Positions 50,717 through 62,418 are shown, counted from the first letter of the stretch. The stretch: DNA of 64,000 nt from QHXQ01 sp036389375 (GCA_036389375.1 DASVQA010000009.1:1-64000), one strand, 5' to 3'. The notes: generated by a model not told the origin, from the sequence alone. Made by a program: numbers and translations.

Positions 50717-53605
50717 ATGAATCAAGAAGCGATCACAGTGCGCGGGGCGCGCGTCAACAATCTTAAGAACGTAGATTTCGACATTCCGATTGAACGGCTC
50801 ACGGTCGTGACGGGCGTGAGCGGATCAGGTAAATCTTCGCTCGCCTTCGACACGGTCTATGCCGAAGGACAGCGCCGCTACGTCGAATCGCTCTCGTCCT
50901 ACGCGCGGCAATTCCTCGAACGAATGGACAAGCCGGACGTGGACGAGGTGCGCAACATTCCGCCCGCCATCGCCATCCGGCAGAAGAACTCGACGCGCAA
51001 CCCGCGTTCGACCGTCGGCACGCAGACGGAAGTTTACGACTATCTGCGGCTGCTCTACGCACGTGTCGGCACGACCATCTGCCGCGTCTGCGGGCGCGAG
51101 GTACACAAGGACTCGCCCGAATCCGCCGCGCAGGAAATCCTGGCGACGCTGGCCGACGGCACGCGCTTCTACGTCCTCTTCCCTGCCGAAGCGGGTCTGC
51201 GCGGCGACGCGAGCGGCAACGGCGCGAAGCCGAAGGCGAAAGCGCGTAAGAGTAAGTCGAATGCGGACACGGGCGCGCTTGATCGCCAACAGGTCGTCGC
51301 GCACGTGATGAGCCTGATGCAGCGCGGCTTCACGCGGCTCTACAGTCAGGGGCAGACCATCGAGTTGCGTTCGCCGGACGACTACACGCGCCCCGATTTC
51401 GCGGGCGTGTACGTGCTCGTTGATCGGCTTGTGGCGCGGGCGGACGTGCGCGGGCGGCTGGTTGATTCGCTCGAAACCTGTTTCATCGAAGGGCACGGAC
51501 TGGCGCTCGTCGAGACGGCGGAAGAGACACCGCGCCTGCTGAAATTCTCCGACCGCTTTGAATGTAAGTACGACGGCACGGTCTATGCGACGCCAGAGCC
51601 GCGCCTGTTCAGTTTCAACAACCCGTTCGGCGCATGCCCCACCTGTCAGGGCTTTGGCAACACCATCGGACTTGACCTCGATCTCGTCATCCCTAATCCG
51701 CAGTTGTCTTTGAACGAAGGCGCAATTGAGCCTTGGACGCGCCCGCAGCACGATTGGGCGCGCACGGAGTTGCGCCGCTTCTGCAAACAGGAAGGTATCC
51801 CGCAGGACGTGCCCTATGCGGAACTGCCGCGCGCGCAGCAACGCGCCATCGTCGAAGGCAAAGGTCATTGGGCGGGCGTGCGCGGTTTCTTCGCGTGGCT
51901 TGAGACGAAGAAATATAAACTGCACGTGCGCGTCTTCCTCGCCAAGTATCGCGGCTACACGCGCTGCCCCGATTGCAACGGCGGGCGCTTGCGGCAGGAG
52001 GCGCGCGACGTGCGCGTTGGCGGTCGAACCTTGCCGGACATCTGCATGCTGCCCGTGAAAGAGGCGGCGCAGTTCTTCGAGCAGTTGCAACTGAGCGACG
52101 AACAGACGGCGATTGCCGACAAGGTGCTGCTGGAAATTCGTCGCCGCCTGCGCTTCCTCGTTGACGTGGGGCTTGATTATTTGACGCTCGACCGGCTCGC
52201 TTCCACGCTCTCCGGCGGCGAAGCGCAGCGCATCCAACTCGCCACGAATCTCGGCTCGTCGCTCGTCGGCGCGCTCTACGTGCTAGACGAACCATCAATC
52301 GGGTTGCACCCGCGCGACAGCGAACGGCTCATCAACCTGCTCCGCAACCTGCGCGACATCGGCAACACCGTCCTCGTCGTCGAGCACGACCCCGACATGA
52401 TCCGCGCCGCCGATCACATCCTCGACGTAGGCCCTGCGGCCGGCGAACTCGGCGGGCGCATCGTCTTCGAGGGCGACTTCAAAGGCTTGCTGCAAGACTC
52501 CGCCACCTTGACCGGCAAATACCTGCGCGGCGAGGCGGAGATCAAAGAGCCGAAGCAGCGGCGCAAGGCGCAGGCCAAGAAGCGGCTGCTCATTCGCGGC
52601 GCGAGCGAACACAACCTGCAAGGGATCGATCTGGACGTGCCGCTTGAGATGTTCGTCTGCATCACGGGCGTGAGCGGGTCGGGCAAGTCAACGCTCGTCC
52701 ACGACGTGATCTATGCGGGCCTCAAGAAACAGCGCGGCGAATGGCAGGGACACGTCGGCGCGTTTCAGAAACTCGAAGGCGGACAGGCGCTCGACGAGGT
52801 GCTGCTCGTTGATCAGTCGCCCATCGGGCGCACGCCGCGCTCGAACCCGGTCACGTACATCAAAACTTACGACGCCGTGCGCGAACTCTTCGCCGCGACG
52901 CGCGACGCGCAGGGCAAGGGACTGGACGCTTCGTTCTTCTCCTTCAACGTGCCCGGCGGGCGCTGCGACGTGTGCGAGGGCGACGGCACGGTGACGGTCG
53001 AGATGCAATTTCTGGCGGACGTGGAACTCGTCTGCGAAGAGTGCAAGGGCACGCGCTTTAAGGCGAACGTGCTGGACGTGCGTTATCGCGGCAAGAACAT
53101 CAACGACGTGCTCAACATGACCGTGCGCGAGGCGCTCATATTCTTCCGCGACGTGAACAAGATCGCCAACCGCCTGCGCGTGCTGGACGACGTGGGGCTG
53201 GGCTATCTCCGGCTCGGTCAATCGGCCACTACTCTGTCAGGCGGCGAAGCGCAACGCATCAAGCTCGCCTCATTCTTGTCCAAACGCGCCGGCGCAAAGA
53301 CGCTCTACATCTTCGACGAGCCGACAACGGGTCTGCACTTCGATGACATCAACAAACTGCTCGCCGCCTTCCGCACGCTGGTCGAAGCGGGCGGCTCGCT
53401 CGTCGTCATCGAACACAATCTGGACGTGATCAAAACCGCCGACCACGTCATAGACCTCGGCCCCGACGGTGGCGACCGGGGCGGGCGCGTCGTCGCCATC
53501 GGCACGCCCGAAGAGATCATGGCCGTGCCCGCATCGCACACGGGTCGCTTCCTCAAAGCATACCTAGCGCGCGCGAACGGCTCAGCGCACAGAAAGGAAA
53601 CTTAA
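50717..53605 (+). CDS. uvrA: excinuclease ABC subunit A
   Basis: 962 residues from the ATG at 50717, which begins the conserved NQEAITVRGARVNNLKNVDF. Two ABC modules: Walker A GVSGSGKSSLAFDTVYAEGQ (about residue 33) and GVSGSGKSTLVHDVIYAG (about 651); signatures TLSGGEAQRIQLATNLGSSL and TLSGGEAQRIKLASFLSKR with DEPSIGLHPRD and DEPTTGLHFDD. The C-terminal zinc module is intact (CDVCEGDGT, CEECKGTRF). The first zinc module has FECKYD...CPTC, so one of its four Cys is lost. A Lys-rich insert (KPKAKARKSKSNA) lies near residue 175. Damage recognition in nucleotide excision repair. Confidence 0.97.
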   Translation: MNQEAITVRGARVNNLKNVDFDIPIERLTVVTGVSGSGKSSLAFDTVYAEGQRRYVESLSSYARQFLERMDKPDVDEVRNIPPAIAIRQKNSTRNPRSTVGTQTEVYDYLRLLYARVGTTICRVCGREVHKDSPESAAQEILATLADGTRFYVLFPAEAGLRGDASGNGAKPKAKARKSKSNADTGALDRQQVVAHVMSLMQRGFTRLYSQGQTIELRSPDDYTRPDFAGVYVLVDRLVARADVRGRLVDSLETCFIEGHGLALVETAEETPRLLKFSDRFECKYDGTVYATPEPRLFSFNNPFGACPTCQGFGNTIGLDLDLVIPNPQLSLNEGAIEPWTRPQHDWARTELRRFCKQEGIPQDVPYAELPRAQQRAIVEGKGHWAGVRGFFAWLETKKYKLHVRVFLAKYRGYTRCPDCNGGRLRQEARDVRVGGRTLPDICMLPVKEAAQFFEQLQLSDEQTAIADKVLLEIRRRLRFLVDVGLDYLTLDRLASTLSGGEAQRIQLATNLGSSLVGALYVLDEPSIGLHPRDSERLINLLRNLRDIGNTVLVVEHDPDMIRAADHILDVGPAAGELGGRIVFEGDFKGLLQDSATLTGKYLRGEAEIKEPKQRRKAQAKKRLLIRGASEHNLQGIDLDVPLEMFVCITGVSGSGKSTLVHDVIYAGLKKQRGEWQGHVGAFQKLEGGQALDEVLLVDQSPIGRTPRSNPVTYIKTYDAVRELFAATRDAQGKGLDASFFSFNVPGGRCDVCEGDGTVTVEMQFLADVELVCEECKGTRFKANVLDVRYRGKNINDVLNMTVREALIFFRDVNKIANRLRVLDDVGLGYLRLGQSATTLSGGEAQRIKLASFLSKRAGAKTLYIFDEPTTGLHFDDINKLLAAFRTLVEAGGSLVVIEHNLDVIKTADHVIDLGPDGGDRGGRVVAIGTPEEIMAVPASHTGRFLKAYLARANGSAHRKET

Positions 53606-53611
53606 ACGAAG

Positions 53612-54061
53612 ATGAGTCTGAAGCAACGCATCATTAGCGATCTGACGGCGGCGATGAAGGCTAAAGAAGCGGCGCGGCTCTCGACGCTGCGCATGGTGAA
53701 GGCGGCGTTGATGAATCGTGAGATCGAGCGGGGCGGCGAGTTGACGGATGAGGAGTTAACGAAGTTGTTGCAGTCGCTCGTCAAGCAGCGGCGCGATTCG
53801 GTCGAGCAGTATGAGCGGGGCGGGCGTGAGGATTTGGCGGCGAAGGAGCGCGCCGAGATCGCGGTGATCGAAGAGTATCTGCCGCAGGCGGCGACGCGCG
53901 CCGAGATCGAGCAGGCGGTCGCGGCGGCGATTGCGGAGACGGGCGCGAGTTCGATGAAGGAGATGGGCGCGGTGATGAAGGCCGCGCAGGCGCGCCTCGT
54001 CGGCCGGGCGGCCGACGGGCGCACCGTGAGCGAGATTGTGAAGGCGCGGCTGAGCGCGTGA
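53612..54061 (+). CDS. yqeY: GatB/YqeY family protein
   Basis: 149 residues, full length, starting six bases after uvrA. Helical YqeY domain: IISDLTAAMKAKEAARLSTL, RMVKAALMNREIERGGELTD, EELTKLLQSLVKQRRDS and EEYLPQAATRAEI, then GAVMKAAQARLVGRAADGR. Related to the tail of GatB and thought to act with tRNA or amidotransferases; exact role unsettled. Probably in one unit with uvrA. Confidence 0.93.
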   Translation: MSLKQRIISDLTAAMKAKEAARLSTLRMVKAALMNREIERGGELTDEELTKLLQSLVKQRRDSVEQYERGGREDLAAKERAEIAVIEEYLPQAATRAEIEQAVAAAIAETGASSMKEMGAVMKAAQARLVGRAADGRTVSEIVKARLSA

Positions 54062-54076
54062 GCAAGTTAATGCTAA

Positions 54077-54931
54077 CTACCAGGGACGCGGATCGCCGCA
54101 GCGGTAGCCGGGCCCGTTGATGAAGCGGCCGTTGGCGCGTGCGTTGGCGTCGGCGCGCGCAGCCGTTTTGACGCTGGCGGGGGCGGACGACTGATCCGCT
54201 ATGTCACAGAGAAATTCGACCTGCACCTGGTTGGGCGAATGGAAGCGGCTCGCCGTGCCGTTGTTCTCCCACATCGCGCCAAAGGCGTAAGCGCCGACCC
54301 CGTGAAAATAGAAGTAGTCGCAACCGCAGGGATCCATCGTGCAAGCGCCCTGCGGGCCTGTGAAGTGGCCGCAACTGCCGCCCCCGCCGTTGTAGCCGTA
54401 GCGGCGAAACCATGCGTGCCAGCCTTCGTGCATGTAATCGCCCGCGCGCGAGGCCGGGTTGTTGTTGGCCGACGGCTTGTTGTTGTCGTAGAGCAGGCAG
54501 GAAGTTTGCACCTGATCGGGCGGGTTGAACGCGCCGTAGATGCTGGTGTCGTCCGTCGCCTGATGATAGATGCTGTTATGAAAGTTGCTGCTCGCCGCTT
54601 CGGCCGTCGCCCGGTAGTCAATCGTGCCGTGCCACGACTGCGCGAGGTTGTCGTTGAGCTTGTAGGTCAGCAGGTAAGAGGCGTTCCAGTGTTTGGGGTA
54701 TTCGAGGTTGACGTTGCAGGCATCGAAATAGCCGCGATTGCTCCAATCGCCGGAGCGCACGCCGTAGGCCAGATATTGCCAGAGGAAAAAGTCCTGCCAG
54801 CAGCCGTGCTCGTTCCAGAGATCGCGCTCCGCCTGACTCGACTGCGCTTGATTGCAGACGCCGAAGGCGGTCGCCGACAGGCAGATCAGCCAGAGCATCA
54901 CGCATAAAACTTTTGTTCGTTTGCTGTTCAT
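54077..54931 (-). CDS. secreted Cys-rich protein with HExxH-like motif
   Basis: 284 residues; signal peptide MNSKRTKVLCVMLWLICLSA. The mature part is aromatic- and Cys-rich. It contains AGDYMHEGWHAWFRRYGYNG, an HEGWH (HExxH) sequence that could bind zinc, followed by CGHFTGPQGACTMDPCGCDY and a further HSPNQVQVEFLCD. A third ligand is not obvious. The gene is next to a possible lipoprotein gene, 28 bases away on the same strand. Possibly a secreted metalloprotein; no family recognised. Confidence 0.75.
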   Translation of the reverse strand: MNSKRTKVLCVMLWLICLSATAFGVCNQAQSSQAERDLWNEHGCWQDFFLWQYLAYGVRSGDWSNRGYFDACNVNLEYPKHWNASYLLTYKLNDNLAQSWHGTIDYRATAEAASSNFHNSIYHQATDDTSIYGAFNPPDQVQTSCLLYDNNKPSANNNPASRAGDYMHEGWHAWFRRYGYNGGGGSCGHFTGPQGACTMDPCGCDYFYFHGVGAYAFGAMWENNGTASRFHSPNQVQVEFLCDIADQSSAPASVKTAARADANARANGRFINGPGYRCGDPRPW

Positions 54932-54959
54932 CTCGTTGACTCCTTATCTCGCGGGGGGT

Positions 54960-55871
54960 TCAGAAGGCGGGCGGCGCGGGCGGACGCGGCGAGTCATCCT
55001 GCTTCGCCTCTTCGCGCCCCTTCTCCGGTGCGGGTGGGATAACTTCGGGGTGCGCCTTTAGATACGCTTCGAGCTTGCGGTTGAACGAATCGGCCTGCTC
55101 GCCCTGCTCGCGCGTGAGTTGATCGAGGTAGCGTTCTTCGCCCTTGCGTATGTACTTCGACAGCGTGCGGCGCGCGGCCTCTTTGTCCTGCTGATTCCAC
55201 AGGTAGGCTTGAATCGCTTCGGCCCGGACGATGATCGACGGATGCTCCTGCACTTGCCGGAGCACTTCCGCGTCGGCGCGTTCGTTGTGCATGTAAGCCA
55301 GCCCGTCAATCGCCTTCGCTTGCAGCGTCGCCAGCGCGGTCTGCTCGATGATCTCGCCCTCCTGCGTCCGCGTCCCTTCGCGTGGGAACGGTTGATTGAC
55401 GAACTGATGCAGGAACTCTTGGCCGGCGGGGCTGCGTATCTCGCCGAGCAACGAGAGCGCGAGCAACGCGCGGCTGTGATCCGTCTTCTGCGCGCGTGTT
55501 ATCTCTTCCGTGAACGCTTTGACGATCTCCTGATTATCGCGCACGCCTTCGAGCGCCTTGCGCGCGTCGTCGTGTTCTTCGTCAATGGATTGGCCGGCCC
55601 AGTCAATAAAGGCTGAGACCGAGCGGCGGGCTTCGTCGCCTGCGCCGTTGAGGGCGGGCGCATTGTGTCTGGGACGATTGGCCAAGAGCCTGCTCGGCGA
55701 CGGCCCGGCCGGCTCGCGCGCGCCCGGCGTCGGGGCCTCGGTCGGCGCTGTCCGGTTCGACACCGCCGGTTGCTGGCGGTAACAAGCCGAGCCGACGAGC
55801 AGGGCTGCGAGCGCAAAGAGGGTCAGCAGCAGCAACCACCGACTCCGTGTTGGTCTTAATAATTGAGACAT
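54960..55871 (-). CDS. HEAT-like repeat membrane-anchored protein, possible lipoprotein
   Basis: 303 residues. The N-terminus (SRWLLLLTLFALAALLVGSAC) is either a signal anchor or an imperfect lipobox ending in Cys. A Pro/Ala-rich linker is followed by helical repeats (ALLALSLLGEIRSPAGQEFL, ALATLQAKAIDGLAYMHNER, PSIIVRAEAIQAYLWNQQDK) resembling HEAT/PBS repeats. The C-terminal tail is charged and Pro-rich (EKGREEAKQDDSPRPPAPP). Function unknown; probably co-transcribed with the Cys-rich protein downstream. Confidence 0.75.
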   Translation of the reverse strand: MSQLLRPTRSRWLLLLTLFALAALLVGSACYRQQPAVSNRTAPTEAPTPGAREPAGPSPSRLLANRPRHNAPALNGAGDEARRSVSAFIDWAGQSIDEEHDDARKALEGVRDNQEIVKAFTEEITRAQKTDHSRALLALSLLGEIRSPAGQEFLHQFVNQPFPREGTRTQEGEIIEQTALATLQAKAIDGLAYMHNERADAEVLRQVQEHPSIIVRAEAIQAYLWNQQDKEAARRTLSKYIRKGEERYLDQLTREQGEQADSFNRKLEAYLKAHPEVIPPAPEKGREEAKQDDSPRPPAPPAF

Positions 55872-56168
55872 AGGTTGGAAACCTCTCTATTGGCAATGCC
55901 GGTTGCGGGACACGGCAGGTTAAAAGCATCTAGCAGCGTAAGTAGCGGACGCAAAATATCTGCGCGGTCTTTACGAGAAGCACCTCTTGTGCCAGCGCCA
56001 GCGCGCAGATTGCTAGCGGGCGAATCCCTACTAAATCTGCGCGCCGACGGGTGCGCCGGGCCGCCCGCCAGTACACTGCTGTGGACAACAGACGCGGCTT
56101 TGTCTCTTTTTGTGGACAATCGCCGCCTGCCCGTCCGCTGCCGCCTTGCGCTTGCGCCTGACGGTCGC

Positions 56169-56198
56169 TTGCCTCTACCTTGAGCCATCCCGTATAAT
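56169..56198 (+). promoter_or_regulatory. promoter of the rimP-nusA-infB operon
   Basis: TTGCCT (56169-56174), 18-base spacer, consensus TATAAT (56193-56198). Transcription would start near 56205, giving a leader of about 95 bases before the rimP start that includes the hairpin at 56231. Confidence 0.6.
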
Positions 56199-56230
56199 CC
56201 GCCTCTTGATCAGAGCGCGGCGCTCTCGTC

Positions 56231-56257
56231 AGTGGGTTCGCGCCCACTTTTTCTTTT
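56231..56257 (+). terminator. intrinsic-terminator-like hairpin in the rimP leader (attenuator)
   Basis: AGTGGG (56231-56236) and CCCACT (56243-56248) pair around TTCGCG, followed directly by TTTTTCTTTT-type sequence (56248-56257). It lies between the operon promoter and the rimP start, so it can only act as an attenuator. Similar GTGGG...CCCAC-T(n) hairpins precede rimP-nusA operons in other bacteria (from memory). NusA feedback on termination would be a natural control. Confidence 0.65.
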
Positions 56258-56301
56258 GTGCGCGAGCACGATTTTTTGAGCAGCGGGGGTTTGAAAACAC
56301 G

Positions 56302-56835
56302 TTGGAAGCCGCCGAGATTGAACAGCGCATACGCGAGATCGCCGAGCGCGTCACAGTCGAGCACGGACTCGAATTTGTCCACGCCGAAGTGGGCGTCATC
56401 GGCCGCAGCGCCGCCGTGCGTATCTTCATTGACAAGCCGGGTGGGGTGACGCACGAGGATTGCTCGCTGGTCAGCCATCACGTCAGCACTGTGCTCGACG
56501 TGGAGGACTACATTCATTCGGCTTATACGTTGGAGGTCTCCTCGCCGGGGCTTGAGCGCGGGCTTTATCGGCGTGCGGACTACGAGCGCTTTGCCGGGCG
56601 GCTGGCCAAGATGAAGGCCCGGCAGCCCGTCAACGGGCAGCGCAATTTTCGCGGGCGCATCGTCGGCGTCGAAGGCGACGAGGTGCTCTTTGATGACAAC
56701 ACAAACGGGCGCGTCCGCGTGCCCGTCGAGCAGATCGCCAAGGCGAACCTCGAAATTGACATAGACGAAGAATTTCGTCTCGCCGCCGAGCGCGAGCAAC
56801 AGGCCAAAGCGCAGGGCGGCCCTACAACTGAATAG
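56302..56835 (+). CDS. rimP: ribosome maturation factor RimP
   Basis: 177 residues from a TTG at 56302 (preceded by GGGGG), which starts LEAAEIEQRIREIAERVTVE at the expected place; no ATG or GTG fits better. Signatures: HGLEFVHAEVGVIG, VRIFIDKPGGVTHEDCSLVS, YTLEVSSPGLERGLYRRADY, and the SH3-like C-terminal part RNFRGRIVGVEGDEVLFDDN. Needed for 30S subunit maturation. First gene of the operon; nusA follows 92 bases later. Confidence 0.93.
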   Translation: MEAAEIEQRIREIAERVTVEHGLEFVHAEVGVIGRSAAVRIFIDKPGGVTHEDCSLVSHHVSTVLDVEDYIHSAYTLEVSSPGLERGLYRRADYERFAGRLAKMKARQPVNGQRNFRGRIVGVEGDEVLFDDNTNGRVRVPVEQIAKANLEIDIDEEFRLAAEREQQAKAQGGPTTE

Positions 56836-56874
56836 CAGAGGTCGGAGGCCAGAGGTTAGAGGTTAGAGGTCAGG
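56836..56874. repeat. tandem AGGTTAG/AGGTCAG-type repeat after rimP
   Basis: Four to five degenerate copies of a GAGGTTA/GAGGTCG unit directly follow the rimP stop. The unit is close to that of the inverted repeat after infB (61873-61946). Only one arm is clear here. Confidence 0.5.
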
Positions 56875-56927
56875 CAGAACCGGCCGCCCTAACGTCTGAT
56901 TGGCTGGCCGCTGACGGCAAAAAAAAT

Positions 56928-58790
56928 ATGAGTACGTCCATCGGACAGAGTATTGACGCGCTGTGCAAAGAGCACGGCATTGACCGCGATCTGGTGATCG
57001 AGGCGATGAAAGAGGCGGTGCGCGCCGCCGCCCGCAAGCAGTTCAAGTCGGGCGAGGAGATCGCCGTCGAATGGTCGAGTGAAGCCGGCATCGAACTATT
57101 CGCCTCAAAGGTTATCGTCGAAGAGGTGACGAATCCGGGGCGCGAGATGTCGCTTGCGGAAGCGCAGGAGTTGGCCGGCGACGAGGTGGAACTGGGCGAC
57201 GAATTGCAGATTCCTTTGCCAATGGAAGAGATGGGCCGCATCGCCGCGCAAACCGCCAAGCAGATTCTGTTTCAGAAGGTGCGCGACGCCGTGCGCGCCA
57301 ACGTCTACGAGCAGTACATAGATAAGGTCGGCGATCTCGTCAACGGTTACGTGAAGCGGTTCGAGCGCGGCGACATTATCGTGGACATGGGCAACGTCGA
57401 ATCCATTCTGCCGCGTTCGCAGCAGTCGCGTGGCGAGCAGTGGAATCAGGGCGAGCGCATCCGCGTCGTCATCGAGGACGTGTTGAAAGAATCGAAGGGG
57501 CCGCAGATCGTCACGTCGCGTTCGTCGCCGGAGATGTTGAAGCGCCTGTTCGAGATGGAAGTGCCGGAGATTTACGACGAGACAGTCGTGATCAAATCGG
57601 CGGTGCGCGAACCGGGCGAGCGCGCGAAGATCGCGGTCGCCTCGAACGAGCGCGACGTTGACCCGGTCGGCGCGTGCGTCGGCATGAAGGGGTCGCGCGT
57701 GCAGGCGATCATCAGAGAGTTGCGCGGCGAGAAGATCGACATCATCGAATGGTCGGACGAGCCGTCGGTCTTTGCCGCCAACGCCTTGTCGCCCGCGAAG
57801 GTCAATCAGGTGCGGATCACGGACATCGAGAAGCGGCAGATGGAAGTGATCGTTAACGAAGATCAGTTGAGTTTGGCCATCGGCAAGCGCGGACAGAACG
57901 TGCGCCTCGCCACGAAGTTGGTCGGGTGGAACATAGACATACGCAGCGAGGAAGAGTTGAAGAAAGAGGTGGCGGAGCAGATGGGCGCGCTCATCGCTTC
58001 GGGCGCGGCCGTGCCGCTCTCGGCGCTTGAGGGCGTGACCGCCGCCACGACCGCCGCGCTCGCCGAACACGGCATCGAAGACATAGACGCGCTCGCCGCC
58101 ACTTCGCTCGACGATCTGGTTGAGTTCCTCGACATCTCGCTCGACGAAGCGCAGAGCATGATCGATTCGGCGCAGGCTGTCGTCGCCGCCCGCGAACGGA
58201 GCAAGGCGGAAGGCGAAGGCGAAGCCGAAGGAGCGGCTGCCGACGCTGCGCCGACCGAGGCAGCGGAGACGATTGAAAGCTCGGGGGCCGGCGGCGAGGT
58301 CGTACATCAAAACAGCGTGTCGGTCGAGTTTGATCCGACAAGTGACGCGGGTGAGGTCGAGCCGTCCGAAGAGATGATCGCGCGCGGCTATGATGAAGCG
58401 GTCGAGGGGCGCGCGCCTTATCAAGCCGAGCCGGTCATTCTGGCCGAAGAATCGGTCGATCCGGTGGCGCTCTCGGAAGCCGATCCGATGTCGGCGGACG
58501 AGTTGCTCTTGCAGGGTGCGGGGCGCGACCTGCGACCTGACACCATCACGCCCGACCCGGCCATGACCTCGACGGGCGCGGCGCTCGTTGCCGACGAAGA
58601 GGCGGCCGACGAGGGCGAACCGCCCGTTGAAGAGGATGCGCCGCTTGCGCCGTTAACAAGTGCGAGCGAAGCGTCTGCGCCTGAGATCCAAGTTTCGTCC
58701 GCGCCCGCGCCCGAATATCGGGTCGAGGCGAACGACGAACGTGACGCTGCGGAGCACGAGAAGCAAGATGCTTCCGACAGCGCACAATGA
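56928..58790 (+). CDS. nusA: transcription termination/antitermination factor NusA
   Basis: 620 residues, longer than most NusA. N-terminal RNA-polymerase-binding domain (residues 1 to about 130: SIDALCKEHGIDRDLVIEAM), S1 domain (VNGYVKRFERGDIIVDMGNV), KH1 (VASNERDVDPVGACVGMKGS) and KH2 (EVIVNEDQLSLAIGKRGQNV). A helix-hairpin-helix repeat follows near residue 365-425 (LEGVTAATTAALAEHGIEDI, DALAATSLDDLVEFLDISLD). The final 190 residues are an acidic Ala/Pro/Glu tail without fold signature. Controls pausing and Rho/intrinsic termination and may regulate its own leader. Confidence 0.97.
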   Translation: MSTSIGQSIDALCKEHGIDRDLVIEAMKEAVRAAARKQFKSGEEIAVEWSSEAGIELFASKVIVEEVTNPGREMSLAEAQELAGDEVELGDELQIPLPMEEMGRIAAQTAKQILFQKVRDAVRANVYEQYIDKVGDLVNGYVKRFERGDIIVDMGNVESILPRSQQSRGEQWNQGERIRVVIEDVLKESKGPQIVTSRSSPEMLKRLFEMEVPEIYDETVVIKSAVREPGERAKIAVASNERDVDPVGACVGMKGSRVQAIIRELRGEKIDIIEWSDEPSVFAANALSPAKVNQVRITDIEKRQMEVIVNEDQLSLAIGKRGQNVRLATKLVGWNIDIRSEEELKKEVAEQMGALIASGAAVPLSALEGVTAATTAALAEHGIEDIDALAATSLDDLVEFLDISLDEAQSMIDSAQAVVAARERSKAEGEGEAEGAAADAAPTEAAETIESSGAGGEVVHQNSVSVEFDPTSDAGEVEPSEEMIARGYDEAVEGRAPYQAEPVILAEESVDPVALSEADPMSADELLLQGAGRDLRPDTITPDPAMTSTGAALVADEEAADEGEPPVEEDAPLAPLTSASEASAPEIQVSSAPAPEYRVEANDERDAAEHEKQDASDSAQ

Positions 58791-58798
58791 CCGCCGCA

Positions 58799-58823
58799 GG
58801 CGCGTCGCCAGCGGCGACGCGCC
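58799..58823 (+). terminator. perfect 11-bp hairpin between nusA and infB
   Basis: GGCGCGTCGCC (58799-58809) is exactly complementary to GGCGACGCGCC (58813-58823) with the loop AGC. It occupies the place where ylxR and an L7Ae-like gene often lie. No T-tract, so partial termination or processing is more likely. Confidence 0.55.
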
Positions 58824-58993
58824 CTGCTCGCTTGCTCGCCTGCATGAGCCTTTGCCGGTTCGCAGTCAGCGCCCGACGTGATGGCCGGGCCGCCGCGCCC
58901 GGTAAAGGTCAGGAAGTTTGCGAGTTTGACTCTCTAACCTTTGCAGCGCGCGACGCCGTTGCCGTTTAACCCAAGCGTCGTCGGAAGGAATGC

Positions 58994-61872
<2,879 letters not shown>

Positions 61873-61873
<1 letters not shown>

Positions 61874-61946
61874 AGGTCGGCGGTCAGAGGTGAGCGGTCA
61901 GTAACATGCTGACCTCACTAACCTCTGACCGCGCACCTCTGACCTC
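61873..61946. repeat. imperfect inverted repeat between infB and rbfA
   Basis: Left arm GAGGTCGGCGGTCAGAGG...GTCAG (61873-61901) and right arm CTGACCTCACTAACCTC...GACCTC (61909-61946) with the loop TAACATG. The unit is a degenerate GAGGTCA heptamer. It begins at the last base of the infB stop codon and ends 8 bases before rbfA. Confidence 0.7.
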
Positions 61947-61954
61947 TTGTTTTT

Positions 61955-62347
61955 ATGCGACGGCCCGAGAAAGTTGCCGAGTTGGTGCGCGAGGAGATCG
62001 CGCAGATCGTGGGTTACGAGTTGGAAGACCCGCGCGTGGCTGCGGTCACGGTGACGGACGTGCGCATGTCGGAGAATCTGCGCGAGGCGCGCGTCTACGT
62101 GATGCTGAGCGGCACGGAGCAGGAAGCGGCGGCGGCGCTGCGTGCGCTGGAACGCGCCGCGCCGTTCGTGCGTCGCCAGTTGGCCATGAAGCTCAACCTG
62201 CGCCGCACGCCCTTCGTCCACTTCATCCGTGACAGCGTGGAAGAACAGGCGACGCGTGTGGCCGCGCTGCTCGCGGAGATCGAACGCGAGCACGCACCCG
62301 CGGCAATCGAATCAGCGGAGAGAGGAGATGTAAGGGATGAGGGCTGA
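61955..62347 (+). CDS. rbfA: ribosome-binding factor A
   Basis: 130 residues. KH-like RbfA fold: MRRPEKVAELVREEIAQIVG, YELEDPRVAAVTVTDVRMSE, LREARVYVML and FVRRQLAMKLNLRRTPFVHF followed by IRDSVEEQATRVAALL. Needed for 30S maturation and cold adaptation. The last four codons (RDEG) and stop lie inside the left arm of a hairpin repeat. Confidence 0.95.
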   Translation: MRRPEKVAELVREEIAQIVGYELEDPRVAAVTVTDVRMSENLREARVYVMLSGTEQEAAAALRALERAAPFVRRQLAMKLNLRRTPFVHFIRDSVEEQATRVAALLAEIEREHAPAAIESAERGDVRDEG

Positions 62348-62409
62348 GCGCTGAAGGCTGAAAGGAACAATCTGCTTCTTCAGCCCTCAGCCCTCAGCCC
62401 CTCATCCCT
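62333..62409. repeat. long imperfect inverted repeat overlapping the rbfA stop codon
   Basis: AGGGATGAGGGCTGAGCGCT...(62333-62362) mirrors TTCAGCCCTCAGCCCTCAGC...ATCCCT (62379-62409), about 28 of 30 positions pairing. The unit AGGGCTGA is shared with the moaC repeat at 49229. It ends 9 bases before the nrnA start. Confidence 0.72.
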
Positions 62410-62418
62410 CGTTTCATT

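Larger units (their letters stand above)
55872..56301. other. gene-free upstream region of the rimP-nusA-infB operon
   Basis: 430 bases between a leftward gene and rimP. It holds a promoter (56169-56198) and an attenuator-like hairpin (56231-56257), listed separately. The proximal 290 bases show no recognisable protein. Confidence 0.6.

Noticed and set aside
50825..52237. 470-codon open frame antisense to uvrA
   Set aside because: Complement of a conserved coding frame; no recognisable motif.
57105..58424. Long open frame antisense to nusA
   Set aside because: GC-rich shadow of nusA; its translation is Arg/His/Asp/Leu-rich with no family signature, while nusA is fully conserved on the other strand.
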